From: Chloroflexi bacterium RBG_16_48_8
GTDB lineage: Bacteria; Chloroflexota; Anaerolineae; Anaerolineales; E44-bin32
Assembly (NCBI GenBank): GCA_001795115.1
Contig: MGNI01000216.1
Coordinates: 59,184 to 76,314, forward strand
Length of the DNA: 17,131 nucleotides
Direction: 5' to 3'
Made by a program: the position numbers and the translations under genes. Under the pieces are notes generated by a model that searched no databases, was not told the DNA's origin, and worked only from the letters and a program-made list of their open reading frames with translations. Each line of letters opens with the position of its first letter. The stretch's first letter is position 1. This document shows, piece after piece, positions 7,044-14,295 of the stretch.

Positions 7044-8156
7044 ATGAAAATTCCTCTTGCAAGGCCCGACCTCTCGCAGCTTGAGAAAGAATACGTCCTT
7101 GACGCCGTTCAAAGTACGTGGATCTCCTCAACGGGTAAATATGTAACGCAATTTGAAGATAAGTTCGCCGAACTTTGTGGAACACGGACATCGATCGGTG
7201 TTTGCAATGGGACTGTAGCGCTGCATTTGGCTTTAATGGCGCTCGATGTCAGACCTGGTGATGAGGTTCTCGTTCCCTCGCTTACCTATATCGCAACAGC
7301 AAACGCAGTACGATATGTGGGTGCAGAACCAGTCTTTGTAGATGTCGATGCCAATACTTGGTGCATGGATCCCACATTGCTCGAGGACAAGATTACTCGA
7401 AGAACGAAGGGCATTATCGCCGTTCATCTCTATGGTCATCCGGCAGACATGGATGCCATCAATTACGTCGCGGGCGTGCATGGACTCTGGGTTGTCGAAG
7501 ATGCTGCCGAATCACACACGGCTCTTTATAAGGGCCGTCCAACTGGTAGTCTTTCTCCAATCGCATGCTTTTCATTTTATGGAAACAAGATCTTCACCTC
7601 GGGTGAAGGGGGCGCTATTACCCTGAGCGATCCCCATCTCGAACTGCGCGCCAGGACGCTTCGCGGTCAAGGCGTTGATCTCAATCGAAGGTATTTTTTC
7701 CCCGTAACTGGATACAACTTCAGATTGACAAATGTTGCCTGTGCGCTTCTTTGTGCGCAGTTAGAGAGACGGGATGAGCTTATTAATAAACGCCGCCATA
7801 TTTACTCGGTGTTCCAAGAACTCCTAAAAGACATTCCAGGAATACAGTTCCAGCCAGTAGCAGATTGGGCGGTCCCAGCGCCCTGGTTGTTCAGTGTACT
7901 TGTCTCCGAAGAAGTATTTGGGAAATCCAGAGATAAGTTGATCAGTGACCTTGAGGAGCAAGGGATTGAAACAAGGCCATTCTTTCTCCCTCTCCATACT
8001 TTGCCGCCATTTCGCGAAGAGTCGCGGAAACGGAAAGAACATCTTCCGATAACAATGTCGTTGGCGAAATCTGGCATTAATTTGCCAACATATACCCAAA
8101 TGACAGATGATGATATTGGAAGAGTAGTGGACATGATTAAAAAGGCAAGGATCTAA
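7044..8156 (+). CDS. DegT/DnrJ/EryC1/StrS aminotransferase, perosamine synthase-like
   Basis: This PLP-dependent sugar aminotransferase would convert a nucleotide-linked 4-keto-6-deoxy sugar to the 4-amino sugar, using glutamate as the likely donor. With the ATG at 7044 (preceded by GGGAGG at seven bases) the protein has 370 residues, normal for the family. The ISSTGKY loop is at 27-33, the cofactor-pyridine Asp is D153 in VVEDAAES (150-157), and the Schiff-base lysine is K182 in SFYGNK followed by TSGEGG. The EDAAE and GEGG context resembles PerA/GDP-perosamine synthases more than 3-aminotransferases such as QdtB, but this is a by-eye family call. A GTG at 7038 would add only two residues. 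The next gene is a matching N-acyltransferase. A second copy, about half identical by eye, lies at 11644-12756 on the other strand. Confidence 0.95.
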   Translation: MKIPLARPDLSQLEKEYVLDAVQSTWISSTGKYVTQFEDKFAELCGTRTSIGVCNGTVALHLALMALDVRPGDEVLVPSLTYIATANAVRYVGAEPVFVDVDANTWCMDPTLLEDKITRRTKGIIAVHLYGHPADMDAINYVAGVHGLWVVEDAAESHTALYKGRPTGSLSPIACFSFYGNKIFTSGEGGAITLSDPHLELRARTLRGQGVDLNRRYFFPVTGYNFRLTNVACALLCAQLERRDELINKRRHIYSVFQELLKDIPGIQFQPVADWAVPAPWLFSVLVSEEVFGKSRDKLISDLEEQGIETRPFFLPLHTLPPFREESRKRKEHLPITMSLAKSGINLPTYTQMTDDDIGRVVDMIKKARI

Positions 8157-8184
8157 GGAAAATTCCATTTGGGGAGTTTTGTCC

Positions 8185-8835
8185 ATGCGCCGAAAACTAT
8201 TTATCCTTGGCACGAGTGGGCTTGCGCGAGAAATGGCAATGCTTGCCGAAGTGGTTAACTCTCGCGAACATAGATGGGAGATCGCTGGGTTTATCGCAAA
8301 GGACCTGGCAGAGGTGGGAAAGGATCTTGGTATTGTGCCGGTGGTCGGAGACGATACTTGGCTTTTAACTCAAGACATCGAAGCGGATATTGTGATTGGA
8401 ATAGGCTATCCCGGAGTAAAGTTTAAAGTGATCCAGTCCTATTTAGAACAAAGAGATCGATTCTCTTTCCCTAATCTAGTTCATCCATCCGCGTATCTGG
8501 ATTATAGGCGTGTGGAATGGGGCCTCGGAAATGCCATTACAGCTGGCAGCAATTTCACCTGTGATATCCAAATTGGGGATTTCAATCTCTTTAATCTAAA
8601 CTCCACAGTCGGACACGACGCGATCATTGGAGATTTCAATGTGATCAACCCAGGTGTAAATATCTCGGGAGGTGTCAAAATTGGCAGCCGGGTTTTATTT
8701 GGGACAGGATGTCAGGTCTTGGAGAATCTAACCATAGGAGATGAAGTAATTGTCGGGGCAGGTGCAGTGGTCACCAAAGATATTCCTGAGGGATTAACGG
8801 TTGTGGGAGTTCCTGCCAAACCATTAGTGAAGTGA
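8185..8835 (+). CDS. PglD/NeuD/PerB-like sugar N-acyltransferase (left-handed beta-helix)
   Basis: This 216-residue protein probably acetylates (or otherwise acylates) the amino group made by the preceding aminotransferase, as PglD does for bacillosamine and PerB for perosamine. The N-terminal Rossmann-like domain has LGTSGLAREM (8-17). From about residue 100 there are hexapeptide repeats forming a left-handed beta-helix, with HPSA at 100-103 and the catalytic-type His H144 in TVGHDAIIGD. The C-terminal end is GAGAVVTKDIPEG and VVGVPAKPL. The ATG at 8185 is chosen over TTG at 8179 because GGGGAG (8171-8176) lies eight bases before it. The gene follows the aminotransferase after 28 bases, which supports a joint pathway. 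Acyl donor and exact sugar are unknown. Confidence 0.92.
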   Translation: MRRKLFILGTSGLAREMAMLAEVVNSREHRWEIAGFIAKDLAEVGKDLGIVPVVGDDTWLLTQDIEADIVIGIGYPGVKFKVIQSYLEQRDRFSFPNLVHPSAYLDYRRVEWGLGNAITAGSNFTCDIQIGDFNLFNLNSTVGHDAIIGDFNVINPGVNISGGVKIGSRVLFGTGCQVLENLTIGDEVIVGAGAVVTKDIPEGLTVVGVPAKPLVK

Positions 8836-9000
8836 AATCCATACTCAATGCGTATCTGTCCATAGCACCGCAATTTCGAAGAATCAATTTAACCCTAAAT
8901 GGGGGTTCACCACCCCTCCAAATTCGCATAATTTCATATTTTATAGGGAACAGATGTTACGAATTGCTGATATTTTCTGATAGCTGGAATCTTTCAACTA

Positions 9001-10194
9001 ATGAGACTACTGTATACACTGACTGCGTACCCGCCCTCCATTGGCGGCGCGCAAATACACCAACATGAGTTGGCTCGGCGGCTGAAAGACCGACACGTGA
9101 TTCGTGTCATTTCTCATTGGGACTCCAATCGGACGGACTGGTTGCTGGGGACCACGATATTCGCGCCGTCTGAAGAATATCATTATGAGATCGATAATAT
9201 ACCTGTACTTCGAATGGGGTTTTCATTGAGGGAGAAGATCTCACTCATTCCATCCACTTTCCTATATTATTTCGCCATGGATTACTGCATCCCCAGGATC
9301 TCTGCAAAGATTAGGACTCGAATTGCTCCGATCGCCAAAGAGTGCGATATTATCCACAATGTCCGTATTGGACGTGAGCCAATAAGCTTTGCCTCCTGGG
9401 AAGTCGCTCGCCAGCAGGATATCCCTTTTGTCTTCACGCCTGTGCATCACCCTCGCTGGAAAGGTTATCGTAATCGCGCTTTTTTAAGATTATGCCGTCA
9501 TTCAGATGGAATCATTGCTTTAACTGGGTCGGAAAAAGAAACCATGGTATCGGAGGGAATTCCTCCTGAGAAAATATTCATTACTGGGATCGGCCCTGTG
9601 CTATCAGACCGCGCAGATCCAATAGGCTTTCGATACAAAAACGAGATTGATGGACCCATGGTCCTCTTTTTGGGGCAACATTATCGTTATAAAGGCTACC
9701 TTAAGGTTCTTCGAGCCGCAAAGATCGTATGGGAAAGATTTCCCGAAGTCCACTTTGTATTTATTGGTCCTCCAGTTGGAGACTCTGAGAGACATTTTGC
9801 GCAAGGCAAGGACCGAAGAGTTCATCGCTTGGGAATAGTTGGCTTGCAGGAAAAGACCCATGCACTTTCAGCGTGTGATATTCTCTGTGTACCTTCCACC
9901 CAAGAGAGCTTCGGAGGGATTTATTCAGAAGCATGGAGCTTTGGAAAACCCGTTATTGGCTGTCCCATCCCTGCGGTTCAGGAAGTTATTTCCGATGGGG
10001 AAGATGGCCTACTGGTGAGGCAGGAAGAGCACGATATCGCCGATAAACTCGAGTTCCTACTTTCTCACCCTTCTGAAGCGGAAAAGTATGGACAAGCTGG
10101 TAAACAGAAAGTGATCAGCCGATTTTCCTGGGATCACATCGCCAGTTTAACAGAACAGGCATATATGAAAATTTTGGGTCGATCTCATCATTAA
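9001..10194 (+). CDS. GT4-family glycosyltransferase (GT-B fold)
   Basis: This is a complete 397-residue glycosyltransferase. The N-terminal domain begins MRLLYTLTAYPPSIGGAQIH, with the double Gly (15-16) typical of nucleotide-sugar GT4 enzymes. The C-terminal domain has FLGQHYRYKGY (223-233), an FIGP turn at about 254 and a canonical EX7E motif (E302 to E310 in ESFGGIYSE). FGKPVIG and a DGEDGLLV stretch follow. It likely adds a late sugar to the repeat unit. It begins 165 bases after the acyltransferase, the longest gap in the plus-strand operon, and has no obvious Shine-Dalgarno sequence. An in-frame TGA just upstream rules out a longer form. It closes the plus-strand unit. Confidence 0.93.
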   Translation: MRLLYTLTAYPPSIGGAQIHQHELARRLKDRHVIRVISHWDSNRTDWLLGTTIFAPSEEYHYEIDNIPVLRMGFSLREKISLIPSTFLYYFAMDYCIPRISAKIRTRIAPIAKECDIIHNVRIGREPISFASWEVARQQDIPFVFTPVHHPRWKGYRNRAFLRLCRHSDGIIALTGSEKETMVSEGIPPEKIFITGIGPVLSDRADPIGFRYKNEIDGPMVLFLGQHYRYKGYLKVLRAAKIVWERFPEVHFVFIGPPVGDSERHFAQGKDRRVHRLGIVGLQEKTHALSACDILCVPSTQESFGGIYSEAWSFGKPVIGCPIPAVQEVISDGEDGLLVRQEEHDIADKLEFLLSHPSEAEKYGQAGKQKVISRFSWDHIASLTEQAYMKILGRSHH

Positions 10195-10586
10195 CCACTC
10201 TGTCTGGCCATTGTGAAATACCCAGTTACCAAAACAGGAAATAATTTCCGGAAAGGCAATTCAATCGAGCCCACCATATCGCTGGGCTAGCAGGGAAAGA
10301 ATAGTGACGCGGATCGAATTTGTAATGGCGGTTGCCACGCGGTCGGGGAGACCCCCGAAGGCTATTTAATGGGGTATTTCTTTAGCCCAAGGGATTGGAG
10401 GGTTAGGAGCTAGAGGGAAAATGGATACTTTGCATTTCTGTTGAGAGGTCTTAAAGCGAGGTGTGGAAGAAGTGCAAGAAGATGCAATCTCGTGCTACGC
10501 GAATTGATTCAGGCAGTGAATTGATGTCAAGGCATAGTGGAATGGCCCTCCTTGCTCGCGACGTGCGTTAAAGTAGATGCCGATTT
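10195..10586. other. 392-base intergenic region between convergent genes
   Basis: No recognisable gene. Short open runs on the plus strand (for example 29 codons ending before 10575) carry no family signal. Two inverted repeats are visible: AGCCCA/TGGGCT (10268-10288, nine-base loop) and a GC-rich stem TCGGGG/CCCCGA (10343-10358, four-base loop). Neither is followed by a T-run, so neither is a standard intrinsic terminator, although one or more should serve the ends of the two converging operons. An 8-bp direct repeat GAATTGAT occurs at 10501 and 10518. Confidence 0.6.
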
Positions 10587-11345
10587 TTAAATGGCGCGCA
10601 GGATCCACGAAACATTCCAATCTTTTTCCGTCGGTTGTCTATCGAGTTGCGCGAAGGGGCAAGAGTGGATCAATTCAAATCCTGTGAACTGCGCCAACAA
10701 ATCAACTTCCGGGACGAAGAAGTAACGCAGCAGGTGTGTTTCGCTCACCTCTTCAATGAGATTGTCGCCGTTGAGGAGAAGCACGGTGTAATCTACTTGA
10801 ACAAGATGCTTCAGAATGTCCAAGGAAGGTCGTGCAAGTCGGATTATGCGTTCGCTCCCGTTTCGGATCATCTTGACGTGATCCGTGGGTCGGATGGTCA
10901 ACACACTGGGACCGAACCAGCCATCGAAGAGAAAGAGCCCTCCTGAAGTCAAGTGGCGCCGTGCGGTCTTGAACGTGGAAATGAGATCGGCATTGCTTGT
11001 CTGATAGCTGACGACCGCGAACATGGCCAGCACGGCGTCGAACTCAGTCCCCAAGGAGGCATGGCAGATGTCTCCCTGATGTAAATCGACGACGAGCTTC
11101 GCTCGTTTGGCTTTTTCTTTGGCGATCTCCAACATTTCTTCAGAACGGTCGATTCCAGTAACATGGTAACCACGCTGAGCGAGGAGCAGGGCATGGCCTC
11201 CCGTGCCGCAGCCCAGATCAAGGAGGCGATTGGTAGAATTGTATCCGAGCTTAGAAAAGATAGTTTCAATGAAATCACATTCCGCAGAGTAATCTTTATC
11301 ACTGTATAGGAAGTCATAAAATTGTGCATATTGATTAAAGATCAT
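10587..11345 (-). CDS. class I SAM methyltransferase, sugar N-methyltransferase-like
   Basis: This 252-residue protein has a complete SAM-binding core: LLDLGCGTGGHA at 41-52 (motif I), an acidic residue D66 ending strand 2 (VTGIDRSEEMLEIA), QGDI at 90-93 and FDAVLAMFAVVSY at 102-114. The N-terminal YAQFYDFLYSDKDYSAE region and the MF plus DGWFGP segment (141-146) recall the DesVI/TylM1 group, which N,N-dimethylates amino-deoxysugars. That subfamily call is by pattern only. In the same minus-strand cassette as a sugar 4-aminotransferase, N-methylation of the amino sugar is a reasonable hypothesis; O-methylation is the alternative. The start ATG has a strong AGGAGG, but 13 bases upstream, longer than usual. 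It lies 137 bases downstream of the small ORF, so it may have its own promoter. Confidence 0.88.
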   Translation of the reverse strand: MIFNQYAQFYDFLYSDKDYSAECDFIETIFSKLGYNSTNRLLDLGCGTGGHALLLAQRGYHVTGIDRSEEMLEIAKEKAKRAKLVVDLHQGDICHASLGTEFDAVLAMFAVVSYQTSNADLISTFKTARRHLTSGGLFLFDGWFGPSVLTIRPTDHVKMIRNGSERIIRLARPSLDILKHLVQVDYTVLLLNGDNLIEEVSETHLLRYFFVPEVDLLAQFTGFELIHSCPFAQLDRQPTEKDWNVSWILRAI

Positions 11346-11415
11346 TTCGTAAGTAATCCCTCCTGTTTTATGCCGTCATAATAAATAGACATGTTTAGAA
11401 TGCAGATGTTGTCGT

Positions 11416-11432
11416 ATAAGGTATAACCTTAT
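11416..11432. promoter_or_regulatory. perfect inverted repeat upstream of the methyltransferase, possible operator
   Basis: ATAAGGT (11416-11422) and ACCTTAT (11426-11432) form a 7-bp inverted repeat with a three-base centre, extendable by two G:U pairs in RNA. It lies 71 bases before the methyltransferase start, in the gap behind the small ORF. It could be an operator half-site pair or a weak hairpin. There is no U-run on either side. Confidence 0.25.
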
Positions 11433-11482
11433 GTCAGTTTATTATTGAGATTGATATTTCCTAATGATGAGGATAATCCCTT

Positions 11483-11647
11483 CTATAAAATGATGAAGAC
11501 GTGGTTCCAAAAAGCTGAGTAGCGTTGAAATAAAGAACCGGCAAAGCATATTCCTACCACCAAAGCAAAGTGTCTCAAAAGAGGCTCAAGGGGTAGATCA
11601 GTCAAGCGCTGATCGCTTATCGGAGTGTCATCTCTGCTCTTGCTCAT
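11483..11647 (-). CDS. small membrane protein candidate, 54 residues, coupled to the aminotransferase
   Basis: The ATG (11647-11645) overlaps the TGA stop (11646-11644) of the aminotransferase gene in an ATGA arrangement, and the frame runs to TAG at 11483. There is no Shine-Dalgarno sequence, so translation would depend on ribosomes ending the upstream gene. The product has a charged N-terminus (MSKSRDDTPISDQRLTD), one hydrophobic segment at about 25-40 (HFALVVGICFAGSLF) and an aromatic C-terminus (FWNHVFIIL), so it is predicted to be a single-span membrane peptide. I recognise no family. It may be a genuine small subunit or the truncated N-terminus of a former membrane gene. An inverted repeat GATCAG/CTGATC (11596-11614) lies inside it. 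Confidence 0.42.
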   Translation of the reverse strand: MSKSRDDTPISDQRLTDLPLEPLLRHFALVVGICFAGSLFQRYSAFWNHVFIIL

Positions 11648-12756
11648 ATCGTTTTGAATATTGAATGTACTTGTTGGCACACCTTTCCGAGTTGAGATTC
11701 TGTCAATGTCAATCCGGAAGGCAAGTACAATCCCATTCTTGAGAGGTTCTCGGATACAGGATAGCACTCACCTATGAATAGTTCACGTTCTCGGAAAACT
11801 GGCTGCTCATGCATCCCTAGAAAGAAGGGTCGTGTTTCCACCCCTTTTTGGTACAATCGCCGGGCAAATTCGGCAGCATTGAAAGGCACATCATCAGCTA
11901 ATACTACACCGTACATCCAATAAACATTCTTAGCCCATTCCTTTTCGATGGGCAATTGTAATTGGGGAAACTCCCGCAAACGTTCGTTATAAGCTTCCGC
12001 CATCCAGCGTTTGTGCTCAATATGCTCTTCGATTCGCTCGAACTGCGCCAACCCAATCGCCGCCTGGATGTTGGTCATGCGATAATTATGTCCAAGGGCG
12101 GTGTGATAGAAGCGACGGTCGCGCTGGAAAGCAAGGTTGCGTTCCGATCGTAAGCGCTCCGCCATGTCCTCCTCTTGAGTGAGTACCATGCCCCCTTCTC
12201 CGGTGGAGATGATCTTGTTGGCGTAGAAGCTAAAACAGCTCACATCTCCCAGACTGCCGCATCTTTGACCTTTATACTCGGCACCATGGGCTTCAGCCGC
12301 ATCTTCAATGATCACCAGATTGTGAGCGCGGGCGATCTCCCATATCGGTTGCATGTCAACCGGATGACCATAGATATGAACCGGCATGATCGCTCGGGTT
12401 CGAGGGGTAATCTTGGCCTCAACTTGGTTGACATCCATGGTCCAGGTTTCCGGATCGGAGTCGACCAGTACCGGGATGCCTCCATTTTCAACCACCGCCA
12501 GGGCGCAGGAGATGATCGTAAAGGTGGGCATGATGACTTCGTCGCCAGGCTCCAAACCGAGGCAGACAACAGCAGCCGAGAGAGCGACTGTCCCGTTACA
12601 TACAGCCACGCCATGTTTCATCCCACAATAGGCCGCCCATTGAGTTTCGAATGCTTCAATGTAGCGCCCGGCGGAGGAGATCCATCCCGTCTGGAGACAA
12701 TCCAGGACATACTCCCGTTCGCGTTCAGTAATCCGTGGTTCGCTGACAGGGATCAT
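11644..12756 (-). CDS. DegT/DnrJ/EryC1/StrS aminotransferase, perosamine synthase-like (second copy)
   Basis: This is a full-length 370-residue PLP-dependent sugar aminotransferase. Key elements: WISSAGRY at 25-32, VCNGTVAL at 52-59, HIYGHPVDM at 127-135, the pyridine-binding Asp D152 in EDAAEAHGA (151-159), and the Schiff-base lysine K181 in SFYANK followed by STGEGGM. EDAAEAHGAEYKG is the form seen in GDP-perosamine synthases (PerA/RfbE), so a 4-keto-6-deoxyhexose nucleotide is the likely substrate. The ATG at 12756 has AAGGAG eight bases upstream and overlaps the cupin stop (ATGA), so both are translated together. A small ORF begins at its own stop in the same way. It is about half identical by eye to the plus-strand enzyme at 7044-8156. 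Confidence 0.95.
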   Translation of the reverse strand: MIPVSEPRITEREREYVLDCLQTGWISSAGRYIEAFETQWAAYCGMKHGVAVCNGTVALSAAVVCLGLEPGDEVIMPTFTIISCALAVVENGGIPVLVDSDPETWTMDVNQVEAKITPRTRAIMPVHIYGHPVDMQPIWEIARAHNLVIIEDAAEAHGAEYKGQRCGSLGDVSCFSFYANKIISTGEGGMVLTQEEDMAERLRSERNLAFQRDRRFYHTALGHNYRMTNIQAAIGLAQFERIEEHIEHKRWMAEAYNERLREFPQLQLPIEKEWAKNVYWMYGVVLADDVPFNAAEFARRLYQKGVETRPFFLGMHEQPVFRERELFIGECYPVSENLSRMGLYLPSGLTLTESQLGKVCQQVHSIFKTI

Positions 12757-13157
12757 TGGAAATGCTCCTTCTCGGCCAAACTTGTGTAGGGCCCCTGCTT
12801 TATCTCAAGCAACACGGTGTCTTCCAGCATTCGGAAGCCATGACCTCCACTTACCAACACCAGGATGTCACCTAACTCAAGGATTCGTTCTGCAATGAGT
12901 TCTTGATTGTCATCATAAAGCAATGCCTCTGCACGCCCTTTACGAACGACCAGAGTTTCCGATGTGCTCTTGATGTGTCGTTCGATTGGAACATGTTTAT
13001 GTGCCTGGATGTACCCTTGGGCTGGATAGACAACGAAGCCAACCTGTTGCTCGTGCGTGTTTGGTGAGATGAATGTGGTCTCCCTAGGAGAATAGCTTGC
13101 CCGTATGATGATGGCGATGGTTTGTCTTGCTGTCTGAATAAATTCAATTTCTTTCAT
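12753..13157 (-). CDS. small cupin protein of polysaccharide loci
   Basis: This 134-residue single-domain cupin has a metal-binding type pattern: H53 and H55 in QAHKH, E67 in STSETLVV, GD at 96-97 and H106 in SGGHGF. It ends with the segment EIKQGPY (118-124). Related cupins with the GGHGF and KQGPY signatures occur beside DegT aminotransferases in surface-polysaccharide clusters, but I know of no established reaction for this group. It differs from the FdtA/QdtA sugar ketoisomerases, although an isomerase or epimerase role on the nucleotide sugar is possible. The stop overlaps the start of the aminotransferase gene by four bases, strongly implying a shared pathway. The ATG is preceded by GAGGAG at only three bases. 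Confidence 0.85.
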   Translation of the reverse strand: MKEIEFIQTARQTIAIIIRASYSPRETTFISPNTHEQQVGFVVYPAQGYIQAHKHVPIERHIKSTSETLVVRKGRAEALLYDDNQELIAERILELGDILVLVSGGHGFRMLEDTVLLEIKQGPYTSLAEKEHFQ

Positions 13158-13229
13158 ACGCTCCTCATACAGGCAATACCATTAGATTTCTGATGTATAT
13201 GGCTTTGATTAAGAAACTTCACCAGGTTA

Positions 13230-13360
13230 TGACCCCAAAAAGTTGGACATACAGGTATTGTGAGCCCGTTTCATATCATAGAAAACCTATTCGAGCAATT
13301 GGGGAAAATTCAATTCATGATGGGATTGCAGTGAACTTCAAGGAGAACGAAGGAGACATG
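13230..13360. mobile_element. possible IS3-family (IS150-group-like) end remnant
   Basis: The 20 bases at 13230-13249, TGACCCCAAAAAGTTGGACA, look like the terminal inverted repeat of IS150-group IS3 elements, judged from memory without a database search. Orientation places the element interior to the right. About 90-110 bases further are two purine-rich ribosome-site-like runs (AAGGAG near 13340 and 13350) and an ATG at 13358, the layout expected before an orfA. The frame then runs into the 3' end of the neighbouring gene on the opposite strand. No transposase and no second end are present. It could therefore be a solo end left by a deletion, or chance resemblance. Confidence 0.3.
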
Positions 13361-13390
13361 GATGATCGGAGCCCATTGCATCACAGGTCG

Positions 13391-14245
13391 TTATGTTCCC
13401 ATCCATACTATAACAATCCCAGCAATCCACATGGCAGCCCAAAGGATGAGTGTCCAACGTGGCCACCTGGATGCCAAAACGATCATCAAAGCCAGGTAGT
13501 TAGGAAAATTAATATACGGGAATAGAAAGGGTGTTGCCGCTACACCCCATCGGTCATCCGCCGTTTTCCAGCTGTACCATAACAAGAAAGCTCCTACTGG
13601 AATCCCCCATGGCCATAAGGCCGAGTTCCACGAACCAGACGTCAGAACGGGGGCAATTTCAAGGATTTCAAGTGGCCACAAGGGCCAAATCAATAAAGAG
13701 ATTGCAAAGACAATGATTCCAGGGAAAATATACAGCTTCCATTGATTCCCGGCCTTTTTAAGTCGAGGGAGGAAGGCGCCTATAGCCACTTGCGGTTTGA
13801 GTATAAGCAAGGGGACATCCAACCCATTGAAGAATAACAATCCAATAAGTACAAGCCATTCCGTTTGACCGTTATAGAACAACCAATAGCCGGGAGGTGA
13901 TATCAATACAGGTATCGCGATCCAATCAGGCCCTCCAAACTTGCGAGCGATGAGAGCGAAAATGATCACGCTCACACCATTGGTCAAAGCAGTCGCGATT
14001 CGATCAGGAAGGCCTCCTAGTGGAGAAAGCAAGAGTGCACCCCAGGGTGCCAGGATCAAGCCTTCATCCCACGGGGCTGGCCACCAATGCCGAGCACCGG
14101 GGCCGATGTCGTTCCGCCAATCAAATCCGCCCTCTGGAAATAAAAACCAAGATCCCACAAGGACAGCAATTGCAAAGAACCAAATGGCCGGATGCAATCG
14201 CATCTCCTTCAGTTTGAGAGAATCGACTTTAATGGGCGAGAACAT
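13391..14245 (-). CDS. compact polytopic membrane protein, GT87/DUF2029-like
   Basis: This 284-residue protein has about eight hydrophobic segments, many Trp and Pro residues and no signal peptide. The order of features resembles GT87 (DUF2029) polyprenyl-phosphate-mannose-dependent mannosyltransferases: an acidic stretch after the first helix (D42 to D60 region), APWGALLLSPLGGLP (66-80), NGQTEWLVLIGLLFF (125-139) and a KPQ triplet (150-152) after a hydrophobic run. Typical GT87 enzymes are about 400 residues, so this one is short and may lack part of the C-terminal half. If active, it would add a sugar on the outer membrane face from a lipid-linked donor. It follows the Wzy-like gene after 50 bases on the same strand. 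The ATG at 14245 lacks a well-placed ribosome site (AGGAAGG is 16 bases away). Confidence 0.6.
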   Translation of the reverse strand: MFSPIKVDSLKLKEMRLHPAIWFFAIAVLVGSWFLFPEGGFDWRNDIGPGARHWWPAPWDEGLILAPWGALLLSPLGGLPDRIATALTNGVSVIIFALIARKFGGPDWIAIPVLISPPGYWLFYNGQTEWLVLIGLLFFNGLDVPLLILKPQVAIGAFLPRLKKAGNQWKLYIFPGIIVFAISLLIWPLWPLEILEIAPVLTSGSWNSALWPWGIPVGAFLLWYSWKTADDRWGVAATPFLFPYINFPNYLALMIVLASRWPRWTLILWAAMWIAGIVIVWMGT

Positions 14246-14274
14246 GGTTTTGATTTATGTACCTTCCTGGATCA

Positions 14275-14290
14275 ACCTATTTACCTATTT
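14275..14290. repeat. tandem 8-bp duplication
   Basis: ACCTATTT occurs twice in direct tandem (14275-14282 and 14283-14290), in the 50-base gap between the Wzy-like gene and the GT87-like gene. It is probably a slippage product with no clear function. Confidence 0.5.
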
Positions 14291-14295
14291 GTGAT

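Noticed and set aside
8894..8920. GGGGT/ACCCC hairpin in the gap before the second GT4 gene
   Set aside because: The stem is only five to six base pairs with no T-run after it, and a co-directional gene follows, so an internal terminator is not supported.
8832..9068. 78-codon plus-strand ORF spanning the gap before the second GT4 gene
   Set aside because: It overlaps the start of the GT4 gene in another frame, has no ribosome site and shows no recognisable domain.
10343..10358. GC-rich hairpin as terminator of the plus-strand operon
   Set aside because: It is about 150 bases beyond the last stop and has no U-tract on either strand; kept only as a note in the intergenic entry.
10501..10525. 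GAATTGAT direct repeats as regulator sites or a CRISPR-like unit
   Set aside because: Only two 8-bp copies exist, far from any promoter and near the 3' ends of convergent genes.
12175..12789. Plus-strand ORF of 204 codons
   Set aside because: It is antisense to the second aminotransferase, whose PLP motifs are complete; the long open frame is a codon-bias shadow.
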